From Photobacterium angustum (GTDB taxonomy: Bacteria; Pseudomonadota; Gammaproteobacteria; Enterobacterales; Vibrionaceae): a stretch of 64,000 nucleotides of DNA. Position numbers and translations under genes: made by a program. Numbering within the stretch: position 1 is the first letter of the stretch; every line of letters begins with the position of its first letter. Of the stretch, positions 24,332-34,094 are shown piece after piece. The DNA lies in the NCBI RefSeq assembly GCF_002954615.1, contig NZ_MSCJ01000003.1, forward strand, positions 1,302,001 through 1,366,000, read 5' to 3'. Under the pieces are notes generated by a model. That model was not told the origin of the DNA, searched no databases, and saw nothing but the letters and a program-made list of their open reading frames with translations.

Positions 24332-26317
24332 CTAATTCGCCTTTATTTCTGCAGTTTTCGACACATCCACAGGTGTTTCTGTGCTCGTTTCATCACTCTT
24401 CAGCTGCTTCTGTGCTGCGGGATCTAGGGTAGGTTTTACTAACACATAATCCATTATCTTACGGGCAAGAGGTGCTGCGTTACGCCCCCAGCCGCCGTGT
24501 TCTAATATAACGGATACCAACACTTTCGGATCATGAAGCGGTGCAAATCCAGTAAACAATGCGTGGTCACGTAAATGTTCTGCAACTTCATTCGCATCGT
24601 AGTTTTGAGTATCAGACATGGTATACACCTGACTGGTACCTGTTTTACCTGCTGCTTCATACGCTAAGTTTTTAAACTCTTTACGTGCTGTACCTTTAGT
24701 TGTAACTAAGTGCATACCTTCTTGTGCAATTTGCCAATCTTTTAATGGCACAGGCTCGACTTTTGGAAAGTCTTTAAACTTAACAATATCTTCTTTTTTG
24801 CCATCAAGAATCGCATATAGCAAGTGAGGGCGATGAACGACACCAGAATTTGCAACAACCGAGGTTGCTTTGGCTATTTGCATCGGTGTTGCTGTCCAGT
24901 AGCCCTGACCAATACCAATAGGGATGGTGTCACCTTGGTACCAAGGTTGTTTGGTATGCGCGAGCTTCCATTGGCGAGTCGGCATATTACCGGATGTTTC
25001 TTCTTTAATATCAATACCAGTAGGTTCACCATAACCAAATTTGTTCATCCACGTCGATAATCGGTCAATACCCATGTCATAAGCCACTTGGTAGAAGAAG
25101 GTATCTACTGATTGTTCAATGGCTTTATATACATCAACGTTACCGTGTCCCCATCGGACATCATCACGGAATTTACGACTTTTGGAATTAGGAATTCGCC
25201 ACCAGCCCGGGTTATTACGTACTGTATTGGGTGTGATAACCCCTGTGGCTAATGCTGCAACCGCAATTTGTGGTTTAACCGTTGAACCCGGTGGGTATAC
25301 CCCTAATGTGGTTCGGTTTACCAACGGGTGCGCAGGACTATTCAGCAATTTGCTGTACTCTTTGGACGTAATACCATGTACAAACAAGTTAGGATCATAG
25401 CTAGGGCTAGATACCATCGCTAATATGCCATCGTCCTGCGGATTTAATACCACAATCGCACCACGACGAGTTTTAGTGACCATTTTGCCTGTTTTTGGAT
25501 CTTTAACATCTTCAGTTAACAGCTTATTGGCGTACAACTGCAAATTAAGATCGATCGTTAACTTAATATCTTTACCCGAAATAGGTGGAACATATTCTAA
25601 GGTACGAATAATACGACCACGGTTATTCACTTCTACTTTTTCATAACCAGATTGACCATGAAGTAAATCTTCATAGTAACGTTCAACACCTAGCTTTCCG
25701 ATCGTGCGCGTAGCTTTATAATTACTATAAATACCCTGCTCTTTTAATGATTTGATATCACGATCGTTGATTTTTGCCACGTAGCCTAACGTATGTGTTA
25801 ATGCTGAGCCATAAGGGTAATAGCGCTCTAAATGTGCATCAACATCAACACCTGGGTAATGAAATTCATTAACTGAGAACTCAGCAACCTGCTTTTCCGT
25901 CATCTGATCAATTAATGTCACTGGCATAAACGGACGGGTGTGCTTTTTATCCTTCATGAATGAGTCTATTTCATCATCCGTGACACCCAGTAAGGTTTTT
26001 AGACTGTCGAGTGTTTCAGTGAGGTGTGCGACTTTTTCTGGAATAATTTCTAAAGAATAGACCGGTATATTTTCTGCGAGAATAACGCCATTTCGATCAT
26101 AAATACGGCCTCTATTCGGTGCCACTGGGATAATTTTGATGCGGTTATCATTCGAACGAGCAGTATATTCGCTGTAATCTTGCACTTCTAAGTGATACAA
26201 ATTACCGATCAATACAAACGATAAAATGATAATCCCAATAAACCCAGCAAGCGCTCGACGCTTAAATAGCGACACTTCAGCTTGGTGATCACGAAATTGA
26301 CTTCTTTCTTTCTTCAT
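24332..26317 (-). CDS. mrdA: penicillin-binding protein 2, peptidoglycan transpeptidase
   Basis: 661 residues. A membrane anchor (about 29-50) precedes the dimerisation domain (about 60-230) and a transpeptidase domain with the active Ser345 in PPGSTVKP (S-x-x-K), SVD (S-x-N variant) and KTGT near residue 555. The order and length match PBP2, which with RodA builds the side wall. The gene stands alone: no rodA, rlpA or rsfS neighbour as in the usual mrdA cluster, so it may be a second copy; the gene symbol is therefore tentative. The C-terminal 40 residues are polar and Thr/Glu-rich. Confidence 0.87.
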   Translation of the reverse strand: MKKERSQFRDHQAEVSLFKRRALAGFIGIIILSFVLIGNLYHLEVQDYSEYTARSNDNRIKIIPVAPNRGRIYDRNGVILAENIPVYSLEIIPEKVAHLTETLDSLKTLLGVTDDEIDSFMKDKKHTRPFMPVTLIDQMTEKQVAEFSVNEFHYPGVDVDAHLERYYPYGSALTHTLGYVAKINDRDIKSLKEQGIYSNYKATRTIGKLGVERYYEDLLHGQSGYEKVEVNNRGRIIRTLEYVPPISGKDIKLTIDLNLQLYANKLLTEDVKDPKTGKMVTKTRRGAIVVLNPQDDGILAMVSSPSYDPNLFVHGITSKEYSKLLNSPAHPLVNRTTLGVYPPGSTVKPQIAVAALATGVITPNTVRNNPGWWRIPNSKSRKFRDDVRWGHGNVDVYKAIEQSVDTFFYQVAYDMGIDRLSTWMNKFGYGEPTGIDIKEETSGNMPTRQWKLAHTKQPWYQGDTIPIGIGQGYWTATPMQIAKATSVVANSGVVHRPHLLYAILDGKKEDIVKFKDFPKVEPVPLKDWQIAQEGMHLVTTKGTARKEFKNLAYEAAGKTGTSQVYTMSDTQNYDANEVAEHLRDHALFTGFAPLHDPKVLVSVILEHGGWGRNAAPLARKIMDYVLVKPTLDPAAQKQLKSDETSTETPVDVSKTAEIKAN

Positions 26318-26536
26318 AGATGCTTATGAGATCTCAATGGCCATATGTGCCGTCGTTAACAGAGAATTGTACTTATACCCAGTCCGTATAATGCGTGATC
26401 TCTCGTTAGAATGTAATAACTGGTTGCTTGTTTGACGATAATTTAACCTCAGTTGTCGCGATATAATGTGTTTGAGGAGTTTACAAGCCCTCAACGACCA
26501 TTAAAATGACCATCTTCTCTCTCTATAGGTTTTACC

Positions 26537-27160
26537 ATGACCCTTTCTCGCTCCGCTGACAGCGTTGTTGTTCTCGATTTTGAAACGACTGGTTTATCTC
26601 CTAATCAAGGCGATCGCGCTATCGAAATTGGTGCTGTTAAATTAGTTAATGGCGAAGTTGTTGATCAATTCCAACAGCTCATGAATCCTGGTTTTCGTGT
26701 GAGTAGCTTTATTGAAGGTTATACGGGGATCAGCAATAACATGTTACGCACTGCACCACCTTGTTATGAGGTAATGGATGCCTTTGCTGATTTCATTGGT
26801 GATGCCAACCTTGTAGCGCATAATGCCTCTTTCGACCAGCGCTTTTTAGACGCAGAGCTTGCTGATATTAGCAGGCACTATACGGGTACGTTTACCTGTT
26901 CAATGCTGATTGCGCGACGTTTATATCAAGATGCGCCGAATCATAAATTAGGCACATTAGTGGATTACAAACATATTGAACACAATGGTGTATTTCACCG
27001 CGCGTTAGCCGATTCTGAAATGACAGCACGATTATGGTTAGTGATGCTCGAAGATATTAAGCGACAGTATAATCTTCACACCATCTCTTTTGAATTGATG
27101 ATGAAATTGGCAAAAACACCAAAAGCAAAAATCGATACTTTATTTCACCGCTACGCTTAA
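26537..27160 (+). CDS. DnaQ-like 3'-5' exonuclease (DEDDh)
   Basis: 207 residues covering one exonuclease domain. Exo [13 protein letters not shown] (D and E). Exo [14 protein letters not shown] (D). Exo [17 protein letters not shown] (H and D), so all DEDDh residues are present. Such proteins trim 3' ends of DNA or RNA; without a polymerase partner the substrate is unknown. AGG lies 7 bases before the ATG. Followed in the same direction by the EEP-family gene after 75 bases. Confidence 0.87.
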   Translation: MTLSRSADSVVVLDFETTGLSPNQGDRAIEIGAVKLVNGEVVDQFQQLMNPGFRVSSFIEGYTGISNNMLRTAPPCYEVMDAFADFIGDANLVAHNASFDQRFLDAELADISRHYTGTFTCSMLIARRLYQDAPNHKLGTLVDYKHIEHNGVFHRALADSEMTARLWLVMLEDIKRQYNLHTISFELMMKLAKTPKAKIDTLFHRYA

Positions 27161-27235
27161 GAATAAGTCGTATATTCATCGTAACAAGTATGCTAAAACA
27201 GCTATACAGTTTTTAATAACTTCACTGAGAATTCG

Positions 27236-28297
27236 ATGTTGCAACAGCCAGATAATGAACATTTCCCCCTAATGCCTATCGCTCAGTCGGAGATAAAAAT
27301 CGCAAGTTTTAATTTATTGAATTACCTTGCCCCCCCTAATGCCTATTATGACTTTGAAAACATTTATAGCTACGAACAATGGCATAAAAAACAGCATTGG
27401 CTAACCTCGATTTTAGAAGCCCAACAACCTGATATTATTGGTTTTCAAGAAGTGTTTAGCGCAGACGATTTGCAAGCATTATTGCGCGATATTGGCTATC
27501 CCTATTTTGCAGTCGTTGATGAGCCTAAAGTGGAAGGCGATTTTATTTATCGTAGCCCTGTCGTCGCCATTGCTTCGAAATTTCCCATCACTGAAGTTAT
27601 CGCTGTTGAAGCCGATAATGAAGCGGCACAATTAATGGGTTGGGCTGAGTTTTCATTTAGTCGCAAGCCGCTGCGAGCGACAGTTGATATTCCCCATATT
27701 GGCACAACAGATTGCTATGTCACTCATTTAAAATCCAAGCGTTCATTATTTGATGATCCACTTCCTGAGACAATAGCGAAATCAGGCAGTGCGCTTTCTT
27801 CTTTTCTTGGTCAACGCTTAGGGAATTGGGGTTCATCCATGCTACGGGGCACTGAAGCGGCTTTACTGCAACTTGCGATGGTGAAGCGACGCGAGCAAAC
27901 CAGTAATCCGATGGTACTGTGTGGCGATTATAACGATGTTATTTCGAGTAGTTGTTTAGAAGAGTTAACGGCAAGTCGTGTTTACGGGATGTCTGAAAGT
28001 GACACTGAGCGCTTAATTAACTTCTATTGCCTTTACGATGGTTGGCAGCTTTATACTCAAGTCAATCCACAAGATGAAGAAGCTATTCGTCCTGCCACAC
28101 ATTACTTTAATGGTAAAGGATCGGTATTAGATTACATCCTGCTGTCACAGGAGTTCAATGCGAGTTATTTAGGCTCATTATTTGAAGTTAGCCATTATCA
28201 CACTGAAGATAAGCATTTGGTCAATTCAAGCTTTGATATTGACGGCTACAGTACTGATCACGCTATTCCTATTGTGACCTTATCACTGCGATCCTAG
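27236..28297 (+). CDS. endonuclease/exonuclease/phosphatase family protein
   Basis: 353 residues, no signal peptide. The EEP fold is visible: IASFNLLNYLAPPN (the metal-binding Asn), IIGFQEVFS (catalytic Glu), then VLCGDYNDVISS (Asp and Asn) and GYSTDHAIPIV (the terminal Asp-His). Members cleave phosphodiesters in DNA, RNA, phospholipids or inositol phosphates; the specificity is open. Lies after the DEDDh exonuclease on the same strand, so both may act in nucleic acid turnover. Confidence 0.82.
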   Translation: MLQQPDNEHFPLMPIAQSEIKIASFNLLNYLAPPNAYYDFENIYSYEQWHKKQHWLTSILEAQQPDIIGFQEVFSADDLQALLRDIGYPYFAVVDEPKVEGDFIYRSPVVAIASKFPITEVIAVEADNEAAQLMGWAEFSFSRKPLRATVDIPHIGTTDCYVTHLKSKRSLFDDPLPETIAKSGSALSSFLGQRLGNWGSSMLRGTEAALLQLAMVKRREQTSNPMVLCGDYNDVISSSCLEELTASRVYGMSESDTERLINFYCLYDGWQLYTQVNPQDEEAIRPATHYFNGKGSVLDYILLSQEFNASYLGSLFEVSHYHTEDKHLVNSSFDIDGYSTDHAIPIVTLSLRS

Positions 28298-28362
28298 TAC
28301 CAACCTAGCTTTAGGTTAGCTGATAACTGCTTATAACCACACTTTGATAAAATAAGCACATA

Positions 28363-28412
28363 AAAAACGACTGATATATTCTTTTCGTAAAAGATATTTA
28401 TCAGTCGTTTTT
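28363..28412. terminator. bidirectional terminator
   Basis: A 14-bp perfect stem AAAAACGACTGATA / TATCAGTCGTTTTT with an AT-rich inner hairpin separates the EEP gene from rhlE. Confidence 0.88.
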
Positions 28413-28432
28413 ATTTAACGTTTTAGACGTTA

Positions 28433-29926
28433 TTACGCTGTCGCTTTTGGTGCACGACTACGCTGTGGAGAGCGACGACGGCCATCTGATTTAGGCTTTT
28501 CATCGTTGAAACGACGACGAGGCTTATCACCATTTGATTGTGGTTTCGCATCTGTATTACGTGGCTTACGTGCAGGTCTTGCACCTTGCTCTGAACGCTT
28601 CTCGTTGTTTGCAGCATCAGTAGACTGACCCTGTGGACGACGAGAGGCTGGTTTACGCTTTGCGCCACCGTTATTATTGTTTGCGCTACGCTTTTCACCT
28701 GTCGCTGCACCTTCACGCGCAACAAACGTTTTCTGCTTTTTAGGCTTCTTCGGTTTAATCGGGCGTGTATCTAGCTTAGATTGTGGCAATGCGTTAGTCG
28801 GTTTAAAACCTTCAATAATTTCACGATCAAACACTTGCTGTGTTAAACGCTCAATTGCAGCAAGATCTTTTGCTTCTTCTGCCGACACTAATGAAATCGC
28901 TTCACCAACGCAACCTGCACGACCAGTACGACCAATACGGTGTACATAGTCTTCTGCTACGTGCGGTAAATCAAAGTTAACCACTTGTGGTAGTTGCTCA
29001 ATATCTAAGCCACGAGCTGCAATATCTGTCGCAACGAGTACACGAATATCACCAGACTTAAAGTTAGCAAGTGCCTTAGTACGCGCACCTTGGCTCTTAT
29101 TACCATGGATTGCGGCTGCAGAAATTCCACGACTTTCTAAATGGGTAGCAAGCTTATTAGCACCGTGCTTTGTTTTAGTGAAAACAAGCACTTGCTTCCA
29201 ATTACGCTCATTAAGTAGCTTAGTTAATAAGTTAGGTTTTTTCTTTTGATCAACAGGGCAAATCCACTGTTTCACGGTACGTGCTGTTTGGTTACGCGGG
29301 TTAACATCAATCTCTACTGGATTATTCACTAATCCTTTTGCAAGCTCACGAATTTCATCAGAAAAGGTTGCTGAAAATAGTAAGTTTTGACGCTCTTTTG
29401 GTAGTAACGCTAAAATTTTACGGATATCGCGGATGAAACCCATATCTAACATACGGTCAGCTTCATCAAGAACCAAAATTTCAACATCACGGAATTTCAC
29501 AGCATTTTGGCTATGAAGATCCATCAAACGCCCTGGTGTTGCCACCAATACGTCAGCACCTTTACGCATACGCAGCATTTGTGGGTTTACTTTAACGCCA
29601 CCAAAAACAACTGCAGAGCTTAAACGTAAGTTTTTACCGTAAGTCGCAACACTCTCCCCTACTTGAGCCGCTAGCTCACGTGTTGGGGTTAATACGAGTG
29701 CACGTACATGATTTGAACGAGCAGGTCGACCATTCGCTAAACGTTCTAGCAAAGGTAAGGTAAAGCCTGCTGTTTTGCCTGTACCAGTTTGGGCCGCCGC
29801 CATTACATCTTTACCCGCAAGAATAGCTGGGATCGCTTGCTCTTGGATTGGTGATGGTTTTTCGTAGCCTTGCTTTGCAACAGCTTCAAGAATTGGGGCA
29901 GATAGGCCTAAAGAGGCAAAACTCAT
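28433..29926 (-). CDS. rhlE: DEAD-box RNA helicase RhlE
   Basis: 497 residues. Q motif ([14 protein letters not shown]), motif I AQTGTGKT, Ia PTRELA, TPGR, II DEAD, III SAT, V ARGLDIE and [10 protein letters not shown] are all present in residues 1-370. The C-terminal 120 residues are a basic, disordered Arg/Lys/Gln-rich tail, as in RhlE, which binds RNA. The family unwinds RNA during ribosome maturation and mRNA decay. AGAGAG precedes the ATG. A second RhlE-type helicase lies at 57782. Confidence 0.88.
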   Translation of the reverse strand: MSFASLGLSAPILEAVAKQGYEKPSPIQEQAIPAILAGKDVMAAAQTGTGKTAGFTLPLLERLANGRPARSNHVRALVLTPTRELAAQVGESVATYGKNLRLSSAVVFGGVKVNPQMLRMRKGADVLVATPGRLMDLHSQNAVKFRDVEILVLDEADRMLDMGFIRDIRKILALLPKERQNLLFSATFSDEIRELAKGLVNNPVEIDVNPRNQTARTVKQWICPVDQKKKPNLLTKLLNERNWKQVLVFTKTKHGANKLATHLESRGISAAAIHGNKSQGARTKALANFKSGDIRVLVATDIAARGLDIEQLPQVVNFDLPHVAEDYVHRIGRTGRAGCVGEAISLVSAEEAKDLAAIERLTQQVFDREIIEGFKPTNALPQSKLDTRPIKPKKPKKQKTFVAREGAATGEKRSANNNNGGAKRKPASRRPQGQSTDAANNEKRSEQGARPARKPRNTDAKPQSNGDKPRRRFNDEKPKSDGRRRSPQRSRAPKATA

Positions 29927-30018
29927 AGCATCTCTCTTTTATATAAAACGCCAATTTGGCGATAGTAGTGGCTAATTTAAGCCAGCTATTGAACAAACGT
30001 GCTGTTCAATGAGAATAA

Positions 30019-30049
30019 AACAGGGAAGGTAATGCTTACCTTCCCTGTT
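30019..30049 (-). terminator. terminator of the DUF2986 gene
   Basis: A 14-bp perfect stem AACAGGGAAGGTAA / TTACCTTCCCTGTT with a three-base loop; on the minus strand it is followed by TTTTATT. Confidence 0.9.
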
Positions 30050-30073
30050 GAAAATTTACTGATATGTACGTAA

Positions 30074-30280
30074 CTATGAAACCGTTGTTTCTGTACTCAT
30101 AGTTTCAGTTTCTGATGGTGAAATAGTTTCTTCGGCAGACACTTGTTGTGCTGCTTCAGCGTCTAACTTGGCACGTTCCGCTTTAGAGATGTAACGAGGC
30201 TTATTACTTTTATGTAACTTAGCATTTGCCTTTTTCATTCTCTTTTTAAGCGTTTCGTTAATTTTCTTTTTTCTGTTCAT
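30074..30280 (-). CDS. small basic protein, DUF2986 family
   Basis: About 69 residues. The N-terminal half is very basic (MNRKKKINETLKKRMKKANAK) and matches DUF2986, a short Vibrionaceae family; the C-terminal half is acidic and Ser/Thr/Glu-rich. I start it at 30280 because the family begins MNRKKK; the open frame extends to 30352. Function unknown; the charge pattern suggests nucleic acid or ribosome contact (inference). Confidence 0.7.
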   Translation of the reverse strand: MNRKKKINETLKKRMKKANAKLHKSNKPRYISKAERAKLDAEAAQQVSAEETISPSETETMSTETTVS

Positions 30281-30455
30281 AATCGCGCCAGCTGATATTT
30301 TCATCATTTTTAAACAAGGCGCTGATTGTAATGGTTCAGCGCTGAATAACAAGCTTTATCCATCAACAGGCCTCGAAAACCATCTCAATATCGGACAAAT
30401 GGTTTCAAAATCTTAGCTATGCTAATCGTTAAAAGACATACAATAGGTGATAACA

Positions 30456-31073
30456 ATGAAAAAACCACAAACAGTCACACTATTTTTGTTTGATGATTTT
30501 CAACTGCTTGATGCTTTTGGACCATTACAAATGTTTGGCTTGTTACCGGATATTTATCACACTCAAACAATCTCTGTTGATGGAAAAGCAATCTTAAGCC
30601 AACAACATATCTCTATTACAACGCAATTAAGTTTTAGCGATACGTTTAACTCTGATATTTTGCTCATTCCCGGTGGCAGTGGGATTAAATCCGTCATTGA
30701 CGATCCCACTGTGTTGTTCTGGTTGAAACGCATTGCACCTAAACAAAAATTAATCTGCTCTGTTTGCACTGGCTCAGCATTATTAGCAAATGCGGGATTA
30801 CTCAACTATTGCCAAGCAACGACAAATAAAAAACAATTTCATTGGGTTAAAGAACTTGGACACCATGTAGATTGGCAATCGTCAGCTCGATGGGTGCGAG
30901 ACAGCAATATCTTTACTGCCTCAGGCTGTTCGTCAGGTTTAGATATGGCATTAGCAATTATTGCCTACCAATTTGGTGACAGTGTTGCACGAAAAGTCGC
31001 TGTTGATGCAGAGTATTTATGGCAAAACGATCCTGACGATGACCCTTTTGCTCCGCTACATATTGTTCAATAG
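30456..31073 (+). CDS. DJ-1/PfpI family protein
   Basis: 205 residues forming a single DJ-1/PfpI domain: TLFLFDDFQLLDAFGPLQMF at the N-terminus, ILLIPGGSG, and the nucleophile elbow ICSVCTGSALLANAGLL with Cys in the strained turn. It resembles the ligand domain of GlxA-type regulators but has no AraC DNA-binding part. Members include glyoxalases, isocyanide hydratases and chaperones. AGGTGA lies 5 bases before ATG 30456; a GTG at 30447 falls inside that site. Confidence 0.83.
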   Translation: MKKPQTVTLFLFDDFQLLDAFGPLQMFGLLPDIYHTQTISVDGKAILSQQHISITTQLSFSDTFNSDILLIPGGSGIKSVIDDPTVLFWLKRIAPKQKLICSVCTGSALLANAGLLNYCQATTNKKQFHWVKELGHHVDWQSSARWVRDSNIFTASGCSSGLDMALAIIAYQFGDSVARKVAVDAEYLWQNDPDDDPFAPLHIVQ

Positions 31074-31076
31074 TTT

Positions 31077-31424
31077 CTATTCCCACATTACATAGCTTTT
31101 TTCATTTACTGCTGATTCTAATAATGTAATCAAAGGCATAGCCCGTACTGATAAACAAATTTCAGGCTCAAATTCATCATCATCTAAGTCGGCATCAAGC
31201 GGATTTGGCTCGATTGCGGAGTCAGCAGTAATACCATTCTGCTTATTCTCTTGCTTAGCTTTATTAATATCATCTTTTAGGTTTTTTAACGCTTGTGCGA
31301 TATCTTCTTCGCGAATAGCGCCAGGGACTGTTTCGCAGAACCCCATCATATGAATCAATTGCTGTGCGATATCACCAAACATTGTAATATCGTTACTTCC
31401 TTTACTATGAAATGTAATTAGCAT
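31077..31424 (-). CDS. DUF1840 domain protein
   Basis: 115 residues with the DUF1840 pattern: MLITFHSKGSNDITMFGDIAQQLIHMMG, then VPGAIREEDIAQALKNLK and a C-terminal block AMPLITLLESAVNEKSYVMWE. Between them is an acidic, low-complexity linker (about 65-92). Function unknown. It ends 3 bases from the stop of the convergent DJ-1 gene. Confidence 0.8.
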   Translation of the reverse strand: MLITFHSKGSNDITMFGDIAQQLIHMMGFCETVPGAIREEDIAQALKNLKDDINKAKQENKQNGITADSAIEPNPLDADLDDDEFEPEICLSVRAMPLITLLESAVNEKSYVMWE

Positions 31425-31475
31425 AACTCACCTATCCTTTTCTTATTCATATAGCTATTAGACCATTATATTCTG

Positions 31476-32069
31476 TTAGGGTTTCTGATCGTAATGGCAA
31501 TTTAATTTTTCACGGTCTTTTTTTCCAAGAAAGTAACCAATAAAGCCACCAGCTATAGCACCAAATAAATGGCTTTCAAAGCTCACCAAATAATTAAACG
31601 GGAAGACACCCCAAATCATCGAGCTAAAATAAACCAGCACTAAAAATGTAATAATTAATGACATGATACTTCTTAAGACTAAACCATAGATAAGCAAGTA
31701 GCCCCAAATGCCATAAATGATACCACTTAATCCGACATGATAACTGATGCGCCCAAACAACCAGACACTGATACTGCCGAATAACCAGCACAACAAAATG
31801 ACATTAATTAACCGAGCAACACCATTAACCCCTACCCCAAGAGCCAGTAGTGTGAAAGAAGTAAGATTAAAAATTAAATGAGACCAACTGCCGTGGATAA
31901 AGGGATAAAACATAATATTGCTGAGATGACTAACATGGCGAGGTAATAAACCGTAGCTGTTTAATGCGCCATTGAAACTGTAATTGATAATAAAAGCAGC
32001 AAACGAAATCCCCCAAAAGAATAGAATGACAAAAAAAACATCTCGCCACTTCTTTTTAAAGTCAGACAT
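31476..32069 (-). CDS. rhomboid family intramembrane protein
   Basis: About 197 residues with six hydrophobic helices. Catalytic features of rhomboids are visible: HGSWSHLIFNL in the loop/helix 2 region, the serine motif GLSGIIYG in helix 4 and the paired His in ESHLFGAIAGGFIGYF in helix 6. Bacterial rhomboids cut membrane proteins within the bilayer; its size fits the GlpG-core or rhombosortase type. I start at 32069 (MSDFKKK), since residues before it do not resemble the family; the open frame reaches 32192. Confidence 0.8.
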   Translation of the reverse strand: MSDFKKKWRDVFFVILFFWGISFAAFIINYSFNGALNSYGLLPRHVSHLSNIMFYPFIHGSWSHLIFNLTSFTLLALGVGVNGVARLINVILLCWLFGSISVWLFGRISYHVGLSGIIYGIWGYLLIYGLVLRSIMSLIITFLVLVYFSSMIWGVFPFNYLVSFESHLFGAIAGGFIGYFLGKKDREKLNCHYDQKP

Positions 32070-32424
32070 AAAAAATACACCACGGATTAAAATACATAAA
32101 TGTAACGTAACATTATCCCTACTATTATAGCTAACTATCTTATGTCTGATTGATAGGTTAAAAACAGAACATACTCCACACGCACACTTCAAGCATTAGA
32201 CATTACATTTAAGAATAACCAACAACTAAAATTATCACAGAAGGATCATGGATGAAGTTTGTTATTTCTTTATGAAAAAATAAAAACAAGCAAAACAAAT
32301 ATAATAAAACTGCCGTTTACTTATTTAAGAATAACACCAATAAAACGGTTTGTTTTTCACAAATATAAAGCCCGCAACGCGTAGTTACGGGCAAACAGTG
32401 AATGATAGTTATTCTATGATGACG
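32070..32424. other. non-coding gap, AT-rich
   Basis: Between two minus-strand genes. Apart from the aerolysin terminator at 32370-32392 and presumably the rhomboid promoter I see nothing in it. Confidence 0.5.
32370..32392 (-). terminator. terminator of the aerolysin-like gene
   Basis: On the minus strand GCCCGTAAC / GTTGCGGGC (one mismatch) with a five-base loop, followed by TTTATATTTG, about 30 bases after the toxin stop. Confidence 0.75.
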
Positions 32425-33903
32425 TTAATTTACCGCATGTACGCTCAATTCTGCATTAGTAAAACCTAATGAATTAAGTTCATCAGCATCAAAATTCGAT
32501 GTTACCTCTACATTACCAGCACGCAGGGTCGTAACATTATCTTTTAATGATAGAGAGCTTTTGTCTATAGGCTGCGCTTTACCAATATCCATAGTGCCAG
32601 CATATTGAGACTCGGCAGAAAAATCACCGGATACAAAAGAATGGAAAGGACGCAAACTCATACCAAGAGCAGATTGAATATTGCCCAGTCCGATTTCATT
32701 AATCGCCCAAGTCCAATCCCACCATTGCACTTCATTTGGAATATATCGATGTTCCCATTGATAAGGAATGTTCGTGGGCTTATCACTGCCACGTCCAACG
32801 GTAAACGTATAACTCATGTTTGGGCGATTTTCTGGATGTGTATTCCACGCATTACCTCCCCAGCGAAGAAATCCATTGAAATTGACGTCGTAACTTACAT
32901 CTGCGTTAAATTGGTAAGGGTAAGCAATGGATGAGAGATATAAATCGACGCGAACTGGTATGATTGAGTGAGGTGGCACCGTTGGTTGTGCTTCTAACGA
33001 AACTTGCTCACTGGTTGATTCGCCTTTGGATTGTGAAAAGCTTTTATTTGCCTCAATGCTAATATTCAGCCTTGTCGTTCCGACGAGTGGCCAATTGAAA
33101 GCATCTTCAGTTGTTACTCTTGCAGAAAACCCGTAATTATCAGTCTTTGACCACGTTGTTGACTCATCCAACTTTAAGCTAACGGAAATTTTCTGATCTT
33201 GATCACTGTCGTTTCTCGCTAACGCGGTAATGGTTTTTACTAGTTTTTTGTCTGATTCAGTAACATCGCCATGCCAGAAACTGTCATCATCTAAACGATA
33301 GGCAAAATTATTTACTGTGATTTTAGTCTTTTCATCACACCTGTAACCTGTACACTTTCCAATATCATTTCCTTGGATAACCCAGTCATCACCGATATGT
33401 TGAATGTTCATATCTTCACCAGCGTATTGAGCATGGTTGCCACCAACCCATGCATAACCCAGATAATCAGCAAGTCGGCTTAAAGGACGAATAAAATTAT
33501 CTTGGTCATGTAATAATGCATATTGAACATCGATTTCATCCCCTTCAGGTAACTCAATATCAGTATACTTAGGGATTTCTGTATGGTTTTCATCAGGATA
33601 ACAAAAAGTGTTGGGAGGGCTAGTTCCTGCTGGTTGTTGTTTTATCAAACCTTTGTAACCCGGCCCCATAACGACCCATAATCCTTTTAGCGAGACGATT
33701 TGCCAGTCATCCATAAAAGGAAGAAGATATTTTACATGCTCCCCTGCTTCATAATGGTCAAGAGGGTGGTAGCCTGCTCGACAAACATTTGAACCTAAGT
33801 GATCCAATACAATTTGATCAGGGTAGACCTTCTGCGCATATACACTACTTGTTAAGGTTGGAAGGATAGTAACTAACAATATACTTATGTAGATACTTCG
33901 CAT
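32425..33903 (-). CDS. aerolysin-family beta-pore-forming toxin
   Basis: 492 residues, the length of Aeromonas proaerolysin. Signal peptide 1-23 (cleavage VYA-QK), then KVYPDQIVLDHLG matching the mature aerolysin start. Landmarks follow the family throughout: VMGPGYKGLIK, YLGYAWVGGNHAQYAGEDM, NFAYRLDDDSFWHGDVTESD, WSKTDNYGFSARVTT, GFLRWGGNAW, YIPNEVQWWDWTW, VSGDFSAESQYAG. Four Cys correspond to the two aerolysin disulphides. The C-terminal activation peptide is present but lacks the K-x-R-R-x-R cluster. Secreted protoxin that binds GPI-anchored proteins and forms heptameric pores in relatives. GAGGA lies 6 bases before ATG 33903. A ToxR-like gene lies upstream. Confidence 0.93.
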   Translation of the reverse strand: MRSIYISILLVTILPTLTSSVYAQKVYPDQIVLDHLGSNVCRAGYHPLDHYEAGEHVKYLLPFMDDWQIVSLKGLWVVMGPGYKGLIKQQPAGTSPPNTFCYPDENHTEIPKYTDIELPEGDEIDVQYALLHDQDNFIRPLSRLADYLGYAWVGGNHAQYAGEDMNIQHIGDDWVIQGNDIGKCTGYRCDEKTKITVNNFAYRLDDDSFWHGDVTESDKKLVKTITALARNDSDQDQKISVSLKLDESTTWSKTDNYGFSARVTTEDAFNWPLVGTTRLNISIEANKSFSQSKGESTSEQVSLEAQPTVPPHSIIPVRVDLYLSSIAYPYQFNADVSYDVNFNGFLRWGGNAWNTHPENRPNMSYTFTVGRGSDKPTNIPYQWEHRYIPNEVQWWDWTWAINEIGLGNIQSALGMSLRPFHSFVSGDFSAESQYAGTMDIGKAQPIDKSSLSLKDNVTTLRAGNVEVTSNFDADELNSLGFTNAELSVHAVN

Positions 33904-34094
33904 GATCAATCCTCATATATTAATTTTGATGAGATACTCAAAGTAGAGCTATATAAGCTTTTCATATTAATAAATTTAGTAACAATGAAATTAATTGAAA
34001 TTTTATACCTATAATTATCAGTAGGTTATAAGTGGAATTAAAAGTCATAAATCAGTTTTTATATAAAGCTTATAACTAATAAAATGAATTATGA

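Noticed and set aside
24824..25646. Several plus-strand frames opposite PBP2
   Set aside because: Antisense shadows of the PBP2 coding sequence, which has all family motifs.
28423..28725. 100-codon minus-strand frame within the end of rhlE
   Set aside because: Out-of-frame shadow of the Arg/Lys/Gln-rich RhlE tail; Val/Gln/Ser-rich composition comes from the repetitive codons of the real gene.
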